The notes under the pieces: generated by a model | The model's database searches: none | Seen by the model: only the letters and a program-made list of their open reading frames with translations | What the model was told of the DNA's origin: nothing | Translations under genes and position numbers: made by a program | Shown: one piece after another, positions 36,140 through 45,257 of the stretch | Layout of the letters: the number at the start of each line of letters is the position of its first letter | Numbering within the stretch: the first letter of the stretch is position 1 | Origin: RGIG1934 sp045122895 | Lineage (GTDB): Bacteria > Bacillota > Clostridia > Lachnospirales > Lachnospiraceae | Reading direction: 5' to 3' | NCBI GenBank assembly: GCA_045122895.1 | Contig: JBGVIE010000008.1 | Location: forward strand, 1 to 64,000 | DNA: 64,000 bases

Positions 36140-38599
36140 CTATTCAACCTTGAATATACTTACTGATTCGTCAAGCTCATCAGCATCATTCTTAAGTTTC
36201 TTAACTGCATTGCTAAGATTCTCAACAGCCATCAACTGTCTCTCAGCACTTCTGCTAAGTTCATTTGATGCTGCTTCAGTCTCATTAGATGTAGCTGAAA
36301 TGCTCTCGATAGCTTCCATTGTATCATTCTTAGCATTTTCAATACCGGCAACACTGTCACTGATATTATCAATATCCTTCGCAAGAATATTTACTTTGTT
36401 TCTGATAGTCTTAAATGCTTCAACTGTATTCTCAAGTGCTTCCTCCTGCATCTCAACAATTTCGTCTGCCTTTTCAGCAGTCTGCATTGTCTTAACCATC
36501 TTCTCCTGAATCTGTGCAATTATATCACCAATCTTTGTACCTGCTTCACTTGACTGTTCAGCAAGCTTTCTAATCTGATCAGATACAACTGCAAATCCCT
36601 TTCCTGCCTCACCTGCTCTTGCTGCTTCAATAGATGCATTAAGTGATAAAAGGTTGGTCTCTTCAGCAATATCGTTAATTGTAGCGATAATTCCATATAT
36701 TGACTTAGATTCCTTATTAAGTTCACTGATAGCCTGTGTAATATACTTCATTATCTCAGTTGTATCCTGAACCTTTGAATTAAGATCAGAAATAATTACC
36801 ATACCATTATCAATAACTTCCTGTGTAGAGGCTGTTATCTCATTAATCTCATTAGTACTACGATGTACTGCTGTAATCTTGTCTGCAAGGTTACCCATCT
36901 GGTCTAAACAGTTCTCGGTATCCTCTGACTGATGTGTAATACCCGCATCAATATAGGAAACAGCTTCCTTGATGCTTCTTGTTGCTTCCAGAAGTAAATC
37001 TGATGTCTCATCAACCTCAAAGGCTGATTCAGTAACATTACCACTCACTGCCGTCATCTTAACAATCAACTTCTTCATACTATCAATCATATTAAGAATA
37101 TTAAACGAAAGAATTCTAAATTCATCACGTCTCTTCATGGCAATTGTACCTGTAAGATCTCCGTCTGATGTCTTCTTAAGCACCTTGTTAACAGTACCAA
37201 GTGATTTAGACATACCTGTCGAAATAATGGAACCTACCACTATAGCAATAACACAACATAATAAAATAGCAATCAACGTGTAATCAAGGATAACCTTAGC
37301 ACCTGCTAACATCTCATTCTGTGGAACCAGCGCACATACCATTGCTCCTGACTTTGGCTCCTTTGTGTAAGAGAAGAAATACTTCTTGCCCTTATATGTA
37401 ACATACTTATGTCCTGAATCTTTTCCGCTATTAACAGCAGCCTGATAAAATGCCTTGTCAGAAAATGTCATTGTATCGCTTCCACTTATAACCTCTGCTC
37501 CTTCACCAGCTACAAAACCTTTAATACAGCTCTTGCTGATGTCCGCTTCATCAAGGATATCCTGAACAAAACTCTTCTTAACATCTACAATAATGTATCC
37601 TACAAGCTTATTCCTGTTATTAAGTAGTGGCTTAACATATGCAATTGCATATTCATTAGGATTGAAGCCTGTATCATTATCAATTGTAGGGTGTGACTTA
37701 ATCCATAAATCGTTAAGGCTTCCGGCTTCAGTTACCTTCTTACCTTCTTCTGAAGCCATAAAGTTGTCATACACAGAACCTGTCTTAATGCCCTCGTCTG
37801 TACAAACGTCAGCCTTAGGTGAAATAATCATAATATGTCTGACGTACAAATCTGCAGTAGCTTCATTGGATATCGTAAGCTTAACATCCATAAGGTCTGA
37901 TTCTGTTGTATCAATTACACCTACTGATGTATAGTAGCTTTCGATATTACCATTTACCATAAGCCTTGTACCCATAAGCTCAATAGAATCAAAACCAAGT
38001 TCTAAATACTGTTCCAATGTAGCAACACTACTGTTTGCTGCTGTCTCGTAAGAATTCGTAAGCGCCTTGCTACTCTTTGAGTAAATCTGTGTACTTGCAA
38101 TGATAAATAATATAACCGGTACTAAGAAAGCCACAATAAGCTTACTCCTTATTCCACGGTACCAGGATGTTTTTCCCTTTTTAAAAGCTTCCTGCATCGC
38201 TTGCTTTCTCTTCTCTGATTCTTCCTTATCTGTGTAGCTCTTAATAAGCTTGATCACCAGTTTTACAAGCTTTACGGCACCTGTGCCAATCATTATTCCA
38301 AGCTTCTTAAGAAAGACTAGCACACCTTTTAGTCTATTACCCTTTTGACCCGAATCCTTTGGTATCTTCACCTTCTTCTCCTTTGGAGGCTTTGGAGACT
38401 TCGGCTCCTTCACCTTCTTCTCCTTCGGAGGCTTTGGCTCCTTCACTTTCTTCTCTTTAGTATTCTTTCCAAAAAGCTTCTTCTTCTCTTTCTCACTATT
38501 CTGCCGTACTTCGTCATCAATTAATACTTTATCCGCTGTACCCGCATCATCTAGTGTTGTAACATCGTTATTGTAATCTTTAATATCATCACGTATCAT
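36140..38599 (-). CDS. Methyl-accepting chemotaxis protein with basic N-terminal extension
   Basis: About 819 residues. Unusual cytoplasmic N terminus of ~150 residues with repeated Lys/Pro units (KEKKVKEPKPP, KEKKVKEPKSP, PPKEKKVKIPK), then a membrane span (about 155-178), a dCache-like sensor (about 180-425), a second span (about 432-455), HAMP, and a signalling helix pair with the conserved tip EETNLLSLNASIEAARAGEA. It should signal to CheA/CheW. Start ATG 38599 with AGGTGG upstream. The ligand is unknown. The basic extension is not part of standard chemoreceptors. Confidence 0.92.
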   Translation of the reverse strand: MIRDDIKDYNNDVTTLDDAGTADKVLIDDEVRQNSEKEKKKLFGKNTKEKKVKEPKPPKEKKVKEPKSPKPPKEKKVKIPKDSGQKGNRLKGVLVFLKKLGIMIGTGAVKLVKLVIKLIKSYTDKEESEKRKQAMQEAFKKGKTSWYRGIRSKLIVAFLVPVILFIIASTQIYSKSSKALTNSYETAANSSVATLEQYLELGFDSIELMGTRLMVNGNIESYYTSVGVIDTTESDLMDVKLTISNEATADLYVRHIMIISPKADVCTDEGIKTGSVYDNFMASEEGKKVTEAGSLNDLWIKSHPTIDNDTGFNPNEYAIAYVKPLLNNRNKLVGYIIVDVKKSFVQDILDEADISKSCIKGFVAGEGAEVISGSDTMTFSDKAFYQAAVNSGKDSGHKYVTYKGKKYFFSYTKEPKSGAMVCALVPQNEMLAGAKVILDYTLIAILLCCVIAIVVGSIISTGMSKSLGTVNKVLKKTSDGDLTGTIAMKRRDEFRILSFNILNMIDSMKKLIVKMTAVSGNVTESAFEVDETSDLLLEATRSIKEAVSYIDAGITHQSEDTENCLDQMGNLADKITAVHRSTNEINEITASTQEVIDNGMVIISDLNSKVQDTTEIMKYITQAISELNKESKSIYGIIATINDIAEETNLLSLNASIEAARAGEAGKGFAVVSDQIRKLAEQSSEAGTKIGDIIAQIQEKMVKTMQTAEKADEIVEMQEEALENTVEAFKTIRNKVNILAKDIDNISDSVAGIENAKNDTMEAIESISATSNETEAASNELSRSAERQLMAVENLSNAVKKLKNDADELDESVSIFKVE

Positions 38600-38729
38600 C
38601 TGTTGCACCACCTTCATTTTAATAGTTCAATTATACTATATCCTCTATAGATATTCTAGTATTATTTTGTATATTTTTCACAGTATTTTCTCGTAACTGT
38701 TAAAAACCAAGCATTTTTTTTAATATCTA

Positions 38730-38758
38730 TTGACATATGTTATCTTATGCTTTATGAT
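38730..38758 (+). promoter_or_regulatory. Sigma-A promoter for the hemolysin III gene
   Basis: TTGACA (38730-38735), 17-nt spacer, TATGAT (38753-38758), 56 nt before the start codon. Confidence 0.78.
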
Positions 38759-38814
38759 GTAGTTATTAAAACTAGATTAGATAGTCTGGTATATTTCGAA
38801 AGGTGGTTATAAGT

Positions 38815-39525
38815 ATGGATTGTCAGTTACATCATTCTAATTTAGATTTACATTCAGATAAAAAAAGTCTTGGAAGATTAAATAGAATTCCAATTCCTTC
38901 ATATACATTAGGAGAAGAATTAATAAGCTCAATTTCACACGGTGTTGGTGCACTACTTGGTATTGTCGCATTGTCATTGTGTCTGACAAGAGCAGCAGCA
39001 CATGATAACACACCTGGATTAGTCAGCAGTTCTATATTTGGTGCTTCGATAATTATTCTGTATTCAATGTCATGTATATACCATGCGCTTGTTCCTTCTA
39101 CAGCTAAGAAGGTTATGAGGATTTTTGATCACTGCACTATTTTCTTACTTATAGCAGGAACATATACACCATTTACATTAGTATCGCTAAAGGATTCAGT
39201 TGGTCCTGATCTTTTCTCTATAATATGGGGATGTGCTATTATCGGAATCATTCTTAACATAATTGATATGGAACGTTTTAAGATTATTTCAATGATATGC
39301 TACCTTGCAATGGGTTGGGCAATTATTTTTGCATTTAAGCCACTTATACACTCTGTATCAAAGCCATGTATTACATTTCTTGTTATTGGTGGCATAGCAT
39401 ACACAATTGGAGCAGTAATTTACGGAGTAGGAAGCAAAGTAAAATATATGCACTCTGTATGGCATTTCTTTGTACTTGCCGGAACAATATTACATTTCTT
39501 CTCAGTTTATCTATACGTAGTTTAA
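38815..39525 (+). CDS. Hemolysin III / PAQR family membrane protein
   Basis: 236 residues with seven membrane spans after a ~35-residue soluble N terminus. Motifs of the YqfA/hemolysin III family: SISHGVGALLG, MSCIYHAL, FDHCTIFLLIAGTYTPF and SVWHFFVLAGTILHF; the conserved Asp/His residues form the metal site in the related adiponectin receptors. Start ATG 38815 with AGGTGG. Monocistronic. Activity unknown; the hemolysin name is historical. Confidence 0.92.
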   Translation: MDCQLHHSNLDLHSDKKSLGRLNRIPIPSYTLGEELISSISHGVGALLGIVALSLCLTRAAAHDNTPGLVSSSIFGASIIILYSMSCIYHALVPSTAKKVMRIFDHCTIFLLIAGTYTPFTLVSLKDSVGPDLFSIIWGCAIIGIILNIIDMERFKIISMICYLAMGWAIIFAFKPLIHSVSKPCITFLVIGGIAYTIGAVIYGVGSKVKYMHSVWHFFVLAGTILHFFSVYLYVV

Positions 39526-39600
39526 AAAAATGAAGCTTCACGTGGGCTTTGGAGGCAAATAACTCTCTACAAGCCCACAAGTGACAGCTTCATTTTTCTT
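39525..39600. terminator. Long bidirectional terminator
   Basis: Long imperfect stem AAAAATGAAGCT(TCACG)TGGGCTT / AAGCCCA(CAAGTGAC)AGCTTCATTTTT between the convergent hemolysin III and transglutaminase-like genes. Confidence 0.85.
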
Positions 39601-39609
39601 TATGTGTTA

Positions 39610-41019
39610 TCAATTGTATGCCAAATCTGTAATACTTACTCTGACCTTCTTACCAACATTTGTCTGGCTGAAAGCTTTTTTTACTTTAGTCAGTTCATCT
39701 GGCAGCATATATTTTTTATACAATACAATATTTTTTATGCTTGAATTTTTCAAACAGTTCTTAACGCTTTTCTCGTTCAAATATGAATCCCAAAGATGTA
39801 TCTTTTTTACCTTTGATGATCTTTTAAATGCATTTTGAGAAATACCAACAACATTATACTTTTTGTTTTTCCATTTTATGTCCTCCCATACTGTATAATC
39901 CGAAGTTCTTCCTTCCACATCATACAGATAAACTTTGTTTTTCCCTACAATTTTGTATATCGACGACTCTTCATCATAATCCATAGCTATATACGAACCA
40001 CCACATGAATATCCATACCACACCTGCATAGCTAAATGAGTCTGTCCGAATAACTCCGGTGATACTTCATAATAAGTATAAGTTGCAGGCATTCCCTTGA
40101 CGTTTCTGCTGTCTCTTCTGCCGTAATACTTATTAGTGCAATCCCAACACGCATCTATGTATTTCCATTTTCCACCGACATATACTGCATTCCATGCATG
40201 GCCGTCAGTGTATGTTTTTCCGGATTCTAAATCAGTACCTGCATAACCGAGAATATACACGCAAGGAATTCCTTCTATTCCCAAAAATGCATTCATAAGC
40301 TGTGCATAACCACCACACACTGCACGCTTATTTTTATATACCTTGTAAATATCATTTCCGGGACCTATGTTAGGTGAGTTGTATACGCCGGAATAATCAT
40401 ACTGAATATTTTTACATATCCAGTCATGGATTGCCTTTACCTTCTGTTCATCGCTCTTACATCCCTTAACAATCTTCTTCACCCTGGATTTCATCGACTT
40501 AAGTGTAGAAGCCTTTATATAAGCAGGAGCCCCCTTAAAAACATTCTTATTGACTTTATTTAATGAAGATAAAAATTCTTTTTCTGATTTACCTGCTCCC
40601 GAATAAAACTTCGCAGTTCCATTTGTAATTTTAACTTTACATGAATTTTGCACCTGAAATCTGCTTTTTGAGCTTTTTTTGTACCAGGCATATATACAGG
40701 CTATGTTGTTATAATGATTCGATATATTATGTGTGACTGTAGCCCTATGATTTTGTATTTTTACATAGTCGCTTGATCCACAATTTTCACAACCAAACCA
40801 TAACTCAGAGCCATTTGGTGCATCCGGTTTGTAGACACTACAAGTCACTTTACCCCTTGAACAGGTAATGTTCCATCTTGTTCCGTTTGGATCCTTCCTG
40901 GTAATTCTGGTAATACTGGTTCCCTTTGCTGTTTTACTTAATGCATATGCGTCCAGTGGGTTCATCACCACAAGCACAAAACACATCAAAATAATTAATA
41001 ACCTCTTCATTTGCTTCAT
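39610..41019 (-). CDS. Secreted transglutaminase-like (cysteine protease fold) protein
   Basis: 469 residues with a signal peptide (about 1-28). The core transglutaminase triad is visible: Cys in RAVCGGYAQLM, His in DGHAWNAV and Asp in KYIDACWD (about residues 235-290). A Cys-containing N-terminal region and a Lys-rich C-terminal leucine-rich-repeat-like segment (VVGISQNAFKRSSKVKKIHL) flank it. Likely a peptidase or cross-linking enzyme on the cell surface; substrate unknown. Start ATG overlaps the stop of the upstream transporter (ATGA), so the two are coupled. Confidence 0.88.
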   Translation of the reverse strand: MKQMKRLLIILMCFVLVVMNPLDAYALSKTAKGTSITRITRKDPNGTRWNITCSRGKVTCSVYKPDAPNGSELWFGCENCGSSDYVKIQNHRATVTHNISNHYNNIACIYAWYKKSSKSRFQVQNSCKVKITNGTAKFYSGAGKSEKEFLSSLNKVNKNVFKGAPAYIKASTLKSMKSRVKKIVKGCKSDEQKVKAIHDWICKNIQYDYSGVYNSPNIGPGNDIYKVYKNKRAVCGGYAQLMNAFLGIEGIPCVYILGYAGTDLESGKTYTDGHAWNAVYVGGKWKYIDACWDCTNKYYGRRDSRNVKGMPATYTYYEVSPELFGQTHLAMQVWYGYSCGGSYIAMDYDEESSIYKIVGKNKVYLYDVEGRTSDYTVWEDIKWKNKKYNVVGISQNAFKRSSKVKKIHLWDSYLNEKSVKNCLKNSSIKNIVLYKKYMLPDELTKVKKAFSQTNVGKKVRVSITDLAYN

Positions 41020-41963
41020 ATTTTTTTCTCTCCTCCAACTCTATTTGTCGTCATATTTATTATAATAATTCCGGCACTTACAAGTACCAGAGCCATAACA
41101 CTTACAAACACTCCTATTTGGCTGTCTTCACTCAGCAAAATACTACTTAGTATAACTCCAAACACCGGGTTCATAAAGCCGTAAACTGCCACTTTTGACA
41201 CCTGATTGTACTTTAACAATATGCTCCAGAGTGTATATGCTGCGGCCGATATAAATGCCAGATATAGAAGAACAAGAATCCCCTTAATATTGAATCCGTC
41301 AATATGTCCTCCCATCACTGCACCTGCCACAGTCATCACAAATCCACCAAACAGAAACTGATACCCACTAAGCATAACCGTATTTTCTTCCTTTGAATAA
41401 TACTTTATAATTCCTGAAGAAAAAGCGTATGCAACAGTTGATATAAGTATAAAACCTTCACCAGTGAATCTGAAAGAAAGATCAAATCCTTTTCCCCATA
41501 TATTCACAAGAACAACCCCTGCAAAGCCTACAATACAACCCAACATCTTCCTCATTGTAAGCTCTTCCTGTCTAAACACATACACTGCAACCAAAATTGC
41601 AATAAACACGTTTGCACCTTCAATAATTGAAGCCTTCACACCTGTTGTATTTGCAAGTCCAATGTAAAAAAAGAAATACTGGAGTATCGTCTGAAAAAGA
41701 CTAAGTACTGCTACTCTTTTTATCGTTCTCCCCCTTGGCACCACTATACTCCTGCTACTTATACATGCGTATGCAATAACCATAAGTCCTGCAATCATAA
41801 ATCTTATACCTGCAAATAACACCTGTGTTTCTCTATCTGACGCTGATATATCAAAAAGCTTGTACCCTATTTTGATAAAAGGAAATGCACTTCCCCAAAG
41901 AAAACAGCTTATCATTGCACATATACAGACTACAACACTATTAGCCAAATTAATTCTCTTCAT
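41016..41963 (-). CDS. EamA/DMT superfamily transporter
   Basis: 315 residues, ten membrane spans as two EamA repeats (about 10-150 and 160-300). Drug/metabolite exporter family; substrate unknown. Starts at ATG 41963 with AGAGG and overlaps the transglutaminase gene by 4 nt. It follows sigF by 62 nt in the same direction but need not be part of the spoIIA operon. Confidence 0.88.
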   Translation of the reverse strand: MKRINLANSVVVCICAMISCFLWGSAFPFIKIGYKLFDISASDRETQVLFAGIRFMIAGLMVIAYACISSRSIVVPRGRTIKRVAVLSLFQTILQYFFFYIGLANTTGVKASIIEGANVFIAILVAVYVFRQEELTMRKMLGCIVGFAGVVLVNIWGKGFDLSFRFTGEGFILISTVAYAFSSGIIKYYSKEENTVMLSGYQFLFGGFVMTVAGAVMGGHIDGFNIKGILVLLYLAFISAAAYTLWSILLKYNQVSKVAVYGFMNPVFGVILSSILLSEDSQIGVFVSVMALVLVSAGIIIINMTTNRVGGEKKI

Positions 41964-42025
41964 AAAAATAAAACCTCTTTATGTAATTTGAATATATCTT
42001 ATCATCAATGTAATTATTTTACAAC

Positions 42026-42748
42026 TTACCTTGCTGCTTCTTCTCTCATTTTGAGTAAAATCTTTTTCTCCATCCTACTGACTTTTACCTGACTTATGTT
42101 AAGAATATTTGCAACCTCACTTTGTGTCATCTCCCGGAAATATCTAAGCACAATAATTTTTCTCTGCTCCTCATCAAGATTTTCTATTAACTGTTTTAGA
42201 AGCATTTTATCAAGCACATCACTAAACCCTGCTTTACTGCCCGGATTTCCTATTTTGTCAAGCAGGTACATCTCATCTCCATCACCTGTATTAACCGATT
42301 TGTAAATAGATTCGACATCCTTGTTAGCTTCCAGAGCTACAACAACTTCTTCTACCGGCATCAACAGTGCTTCTGCTATTTCACTAACCTTCGCTTCTCT
42401 TCCATATTCATTTGAAAGCCTGTCTGCCGTTTTTCTTATCTTATATCCATTTTCTTTAAGACTTCTGCTTACCTTTATCATTCCATCATCTCTAAGGAAT
42501 CGCTTTATTTCACCTGTAATTAATGCAACAGCATATGTAGAAAATTGTACATCATAATCCAAATCAAACTTGTCTACTGCCTTAATCAGACCAATACAAC
42601 CTATTTGAAACAAATCCTGTAAATCGTATCCTCTGTTTGTAAACCTTTTTACTGCGCACCACACAAGCCCCATATTTTCTCTTATTAACGTATCTCTTGC
42701 AGCTTTATCTCCTTCATGTGCAAGCTTAATAAGATTTGAAGTTTCCAT
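42026..42748 (-). CDS. sigF: RNA polymerase sigma factor SigF (SpoIIAC)
   Basis: 240 residues. Sigma-70 region 2 (NMGLVWCAVKRFTNRGYDLQDLFQIGCIGLIKAVDKF, quoted in parts), region 3 and region 4 with a helix-turn-helix (MTQSEVANILNISQVKVSRMEKKIL, in parts). First forespore-specific sigma factor, held inactive by SpoIIAB. Placed directly after spoIIAA and spoIIAB in the canonical order. Confidence 0.97.
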   Translation of the reverse strand: METSNLIKLAHEGDKAARDTLIRENMGLVWCAVKRFTNRGYDLQDLFQIGCIGLIKAVDKFDLDYDVQFSTYAVALITGEIKRFLRDDGMIKVSRSLKENGYKIRKTADRLSNEYGREAKVSEIAEALLMPVEEVVVALEANKDVESIYKSVNTGDGDEMYLLDKIGNPGSKAGFSDVLDKMLLKQLIENLDEEQRKIIVLRYFREMTQSEVANILNISQVKVSRMEKKILLKMREEAAR

Positions 42749-42759
42749 TTTTACCCCTT

Positions 42760-43182
42760 TTACCTCGGAATCATTTTTTTCATTGTTACCTTTGTACCTT
42801 CGCCCGGTTTAGATTCCACCTTTAATTCATCCATAAAAATCTCCATAAACACAAAGCCCATTCCAGATCTTTCATCTTCCGGTCTTGTTGTGTACATTGG
42901 CTCCATTGCCTTATCTACATCCTCTATTCCAACACCTTTATCTTCTATCTCTATAATCACCATATTTCCATCTATATCTATATCCATAGCTACAATTCCT
43001 TCCCCATTTTTGTACCCGTGAATAACTGCGTTAGTAACTGCTTCTGAAACAGCAGTCTTGATATCATTTAACTGTTCTATAGTGGGATTAAGTCTGGCAG
43101 TAATCGATGATACCACCACTCTTGCCAGACTTTCATTCTCCGATACTGCATCAAATTCAATATGAACCATTCTTTTATTCAT
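42760..43182 (-). CDS. spoIIAB: Anti-sigma F factor / serine kinase
   Basis: About 140 residues, GHKL ATPase. N-box in IKTAVSEAVTNAVIHGY, G1 in IEDKGVGIED and G2 in RSGMGFVFME. Binds and inhibits sigma-F and phosphorylates SpoIIAA. Start ATG 43182 with GGAGGTGAGG; it overlaps the spoIIAA stop by 8 nt. The longer frame to 43236 is not supported. Confidence 0.97.
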   Translation of the reverse strand: MNKRMVHIEFDAVSENESLARVVVSSITARLNPTIEQLNDIKTAVSEAVTNAVIHGYKNGEGIVAMDIDIDGNMVIIEIEDKGVGIEDVDKAMEPMYTTRPEDERSGMGFVFMEIFMDELKVESKPGEGTKVTMKKMIPR

Positions 43183-43522
43183 TTTCCTCACCTCCATAAG
43201 CTTTAATTGCCTCCTGTCTAGTTTCGAATATATCAACTATTTTGTGCAGTCCTGATATAGAAACAATTCGTGATACGCTCTTTCCCTGATTAGTAAGAGC
43301 AATTTTTCCTCCAAATGACTTAACTATCTTGTATCGTCCCATAATCACTCCAATTCCCGAACTGTCCATAAATTCTGTTTTTGAAAAATCAAATACGACA
43401 TTTTTAGCGCCTGTTGTCATCAGATATCTGTCAACCTTTGTCCGTATTATACTCGCCATATGATGATCTAATTCTTTGTCTACAACAACCACTACACAGT
43501 TTCCATCTGTAAAACATTCCAT
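43175..43522 (-). CDS. spoIIAA: Anti-anti-sigma F factor
   Basis: 115 residues, STAS fold, with the phosphorylated Ser in FMDSSGIGVIMGRYK (about residue 57). Unphosphorylated SpoIIAA frees sigma-F from SpoIIAB. First gene of spoIIA. I could not find a convincing sigma-H promoter in the 80 nt upstream, which also holds the terminator of the previous gene. Confidence 0.97.
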   Translation of the reverse strand: MECFTDGNCVVVVVDKELDHHMASIIRTKVDRYLMTTGAKNVVFDFSKTEFMDSSGIGVIMGRYKIVKSFGGKIALTNQGKSVSRIVSISGLHKIVDIFETRQEAIKAYGGEENE

Positions 43523-43548
43523 ATTCTTTTCTCTCCTCTTTTAATAAT

Positions 43549-43593
43549 CAAAAAGTGAGCTCACATCACCAATCAGGTATGTAAACTCACTTT
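43549..43593 (-). terminator. Terminator of the TPR membrane protein gene
   Basis: Minus strand AAAGTGAGTT...AGCTCACTTT stem followed by TTTGATT, 10 nt after the stop and only 27 nt before spoIIAA. Confidence 0.8.
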
Positions 43594-43603
43594 CTTCTGT
43601 GTC

Positions 43604-45085
43604 TTATTCTTCTATTTTTCTGGCTGTCAAATCAGCTAAGTAATTTCTGTATTTCTCCAAATCAGTATCTGTTACAGTCTCTATTTTGCTAAGATTCTCA
43701 ATAAGCTTTGTTATAGCTGTAATTCCGCCCTTCTTGCACTTCTCCGCACTTTCAGGCTTTTCGACAACTGTACAATCATATAGCTTAATGTAGGCATTAC
43801 ATAACTTATCAGCCGCATCTAAATAATTTATCTTCTCATAATCATATACAAATACAAGATTTAACTCATCTATTGCCTCAAGCCATTTATCCCTTGAATT
43901 TGCCGCAAAATATTTTACCGACGCACTGCTGTATGCATTTTCTGCCGCTTTAGTAAAAGACTCTTCTTTAAGAGTTTTATACATATTATTAAAAGTCTCT
44001 GATAAACTGTTTTCTTCGTCTATTGTAGACAAAGCCTCTGCACACTTAATATAATCACCTTTATTATACTCGTCTAACGCCTTTAGTACGTTATCATAAG
44101 CATCCAAAACAGCATCATTTGCGTTATTGGCATCTTTTAACTGACTCTCAATATCCGACTTCTCACCATTAAGTGAATCTATCTGTCGCTGTTTATCCTC
44201 TGCATCTGCAACCACTTCATCGTATTTCGCATTCAGCTGCTTCATCTCAGCATTATGGTCAGCCGTCACTCTCTTAACCTTTGTAGGCGTTATTAAAAAA
44301 AATGCAGCAGCAGCACCTATTACAAGGCCAATCAGAATATTGACAACCGTTGTTGACGCCTTACTTGCGTCATTATAAGAATTATGGGGTATTATCACGT
44401 CAAATCCACTAAGTTGCTCCTTACCTCCTGCATTTTTCTCTTCAGGAGGTGTAAGAATATTAGTCGTCTTATCAAGTACCTCTTCTATCTCCTTTTGATA
44501 CATCTTACTTAACGGATTATTTGCATCCACCTTAAGTGCCTTCTTTATCGCTCTCTTAGCTTTTTCATACTGATTATTGTGCATATATAAAAGAGCTAAC
44601 AGCTGATGTCCCTTAACTAAGTTAGGATTGACATTAAGCACCTTCTTAAGCTGTATAACTGCAAGGTCATAACTTCCCTGCTCAGCATAACCAAGTGCAA
44701 TATTGAATTTCTTAATAGTCTGATTTATTGTATCCAACTTATTTGGGTTAGATTGTAAGGTATTAAGATAAGTATCTGCCAGATTCTTCTCCGGCATAAT
44801 ATTCTTGCTTATTACCCACTCTGCCATAGCCTGTACTACTTCGCCCATCTCAAAATATACAAGACCAAGTAAATTACGAGCCTTTATATTATGTTTGTTA
44901 AACTTAACACTTCGTCTAAGCAAATCTACCGCGCCTGACAAATCTCTTTGTTTAGCTTTCATAAGCGCGCTGTTATAGTAAGTATTAGACATCCTTACTA
45001 TCTTCTTATATTCCTTAACGTCCACTCCACAGCTTGTACAGAAATCGTTCTCAGAAAGGACGTTGCCACAATTATAGCATCTCAT
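43604..45085 (-). CDS. Zinc-ribbon/TPR single-span membrane protein
   Basis: About 493 residues. N-terminal zinc ribbon (CYNCG and CTSCG within the first 22 residues), TPR-like repeats (about 35-200), a membrane span (about 243-265), an extracytoplasmic coiled coil (about 270-325) and a helical tail. It may be a scaffold that senses the envelope, but I know no function. Start ATG 45085; upstream TTG codons lie near a weak ribosome site. In a unit with folC and the 49-residue gene. Confidence 0.82.
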   Translation of the reverse strand: MRCYNCGNVLSENDFCTSCGVDVKEYKKIVRMSNTYYNSALMKAKQRDLSGAVDLLRRSVKFNKHNIKARNLLGLVYFEMGEVVQAMAEWVISKNIMPEKNLADTYLNTLQSNPNKLDTINQTIKKFNIALGYAEQGSYDLAVIQLKKVLNVNPNLVKGHQLLALLYMHNNQYEKAKRAIKKALKVDANNPLSKMYQKEIEEVLDKTTNILTPPEEKNAGGKEQLSGFDVIIPHNSYNDASKASTTVVNILIGLVIGAAAAFFLITPTKVKRVTADHNAEMKQLNAKYDEVVADAEDKQRQIDSLNGEKSDIESQLKDANNANDAVLDAYDNVLKALDEYNKGDYIKCAEALSTIDEENSLSETFNNMYKTLKEESFTKAAENAYSSASVKYFAANSRDKWLEAIDELNLVFVYDYEKINYLDAADKLCNAYIKLYDCTVVEKPESAEKCKKGGITAITKLIENLSKIETVTDTDLEKYRNYLADLTARKIEE

Positions 45086-45107
45086 GTAAAACACCAAAAC
45101 CTTTCAA

Positions 45108-45257
45108 TTACTTATTCTGTCCATCCTTACTGTTCAAAAGTTCAATAATAATATCAGTCATATCTGACATATTATTGTTGTTGTATATTACATCTTCTGC
45201 TTCATCTATCTCAAGACTTGGATGAAACCTTTTAAGTTCCTCTTCAAAGTTAATCAT
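45108..45257 (-). CDS. 49-residue conserved-looking protein between folC and TPR gene
   Basis: Short acidic protein beginning MINFEEELKRFHPSLEIDE and ending LLNSKDGQNK. The start overlaps the folC stop by 8 nt and has AGGAA upstream; it is followed 22 nt later by the TPR gene. Tight packing, balanced composition and a complete frame support a real gene. Function unknown. Confidence 0.7.
   Translation of the reverse strand: MINFEEELKRFHPSLEIDEAEDVIYNNNNMSDMTDIIIELLNSKDGQNK

Noticed and set aside
43523..43600. Sigma-H promoter of spoIIA
   Set aside because: No convincing AGGA-GAAT pair at proper spacing was found; the region is mostly the preceding terminator.
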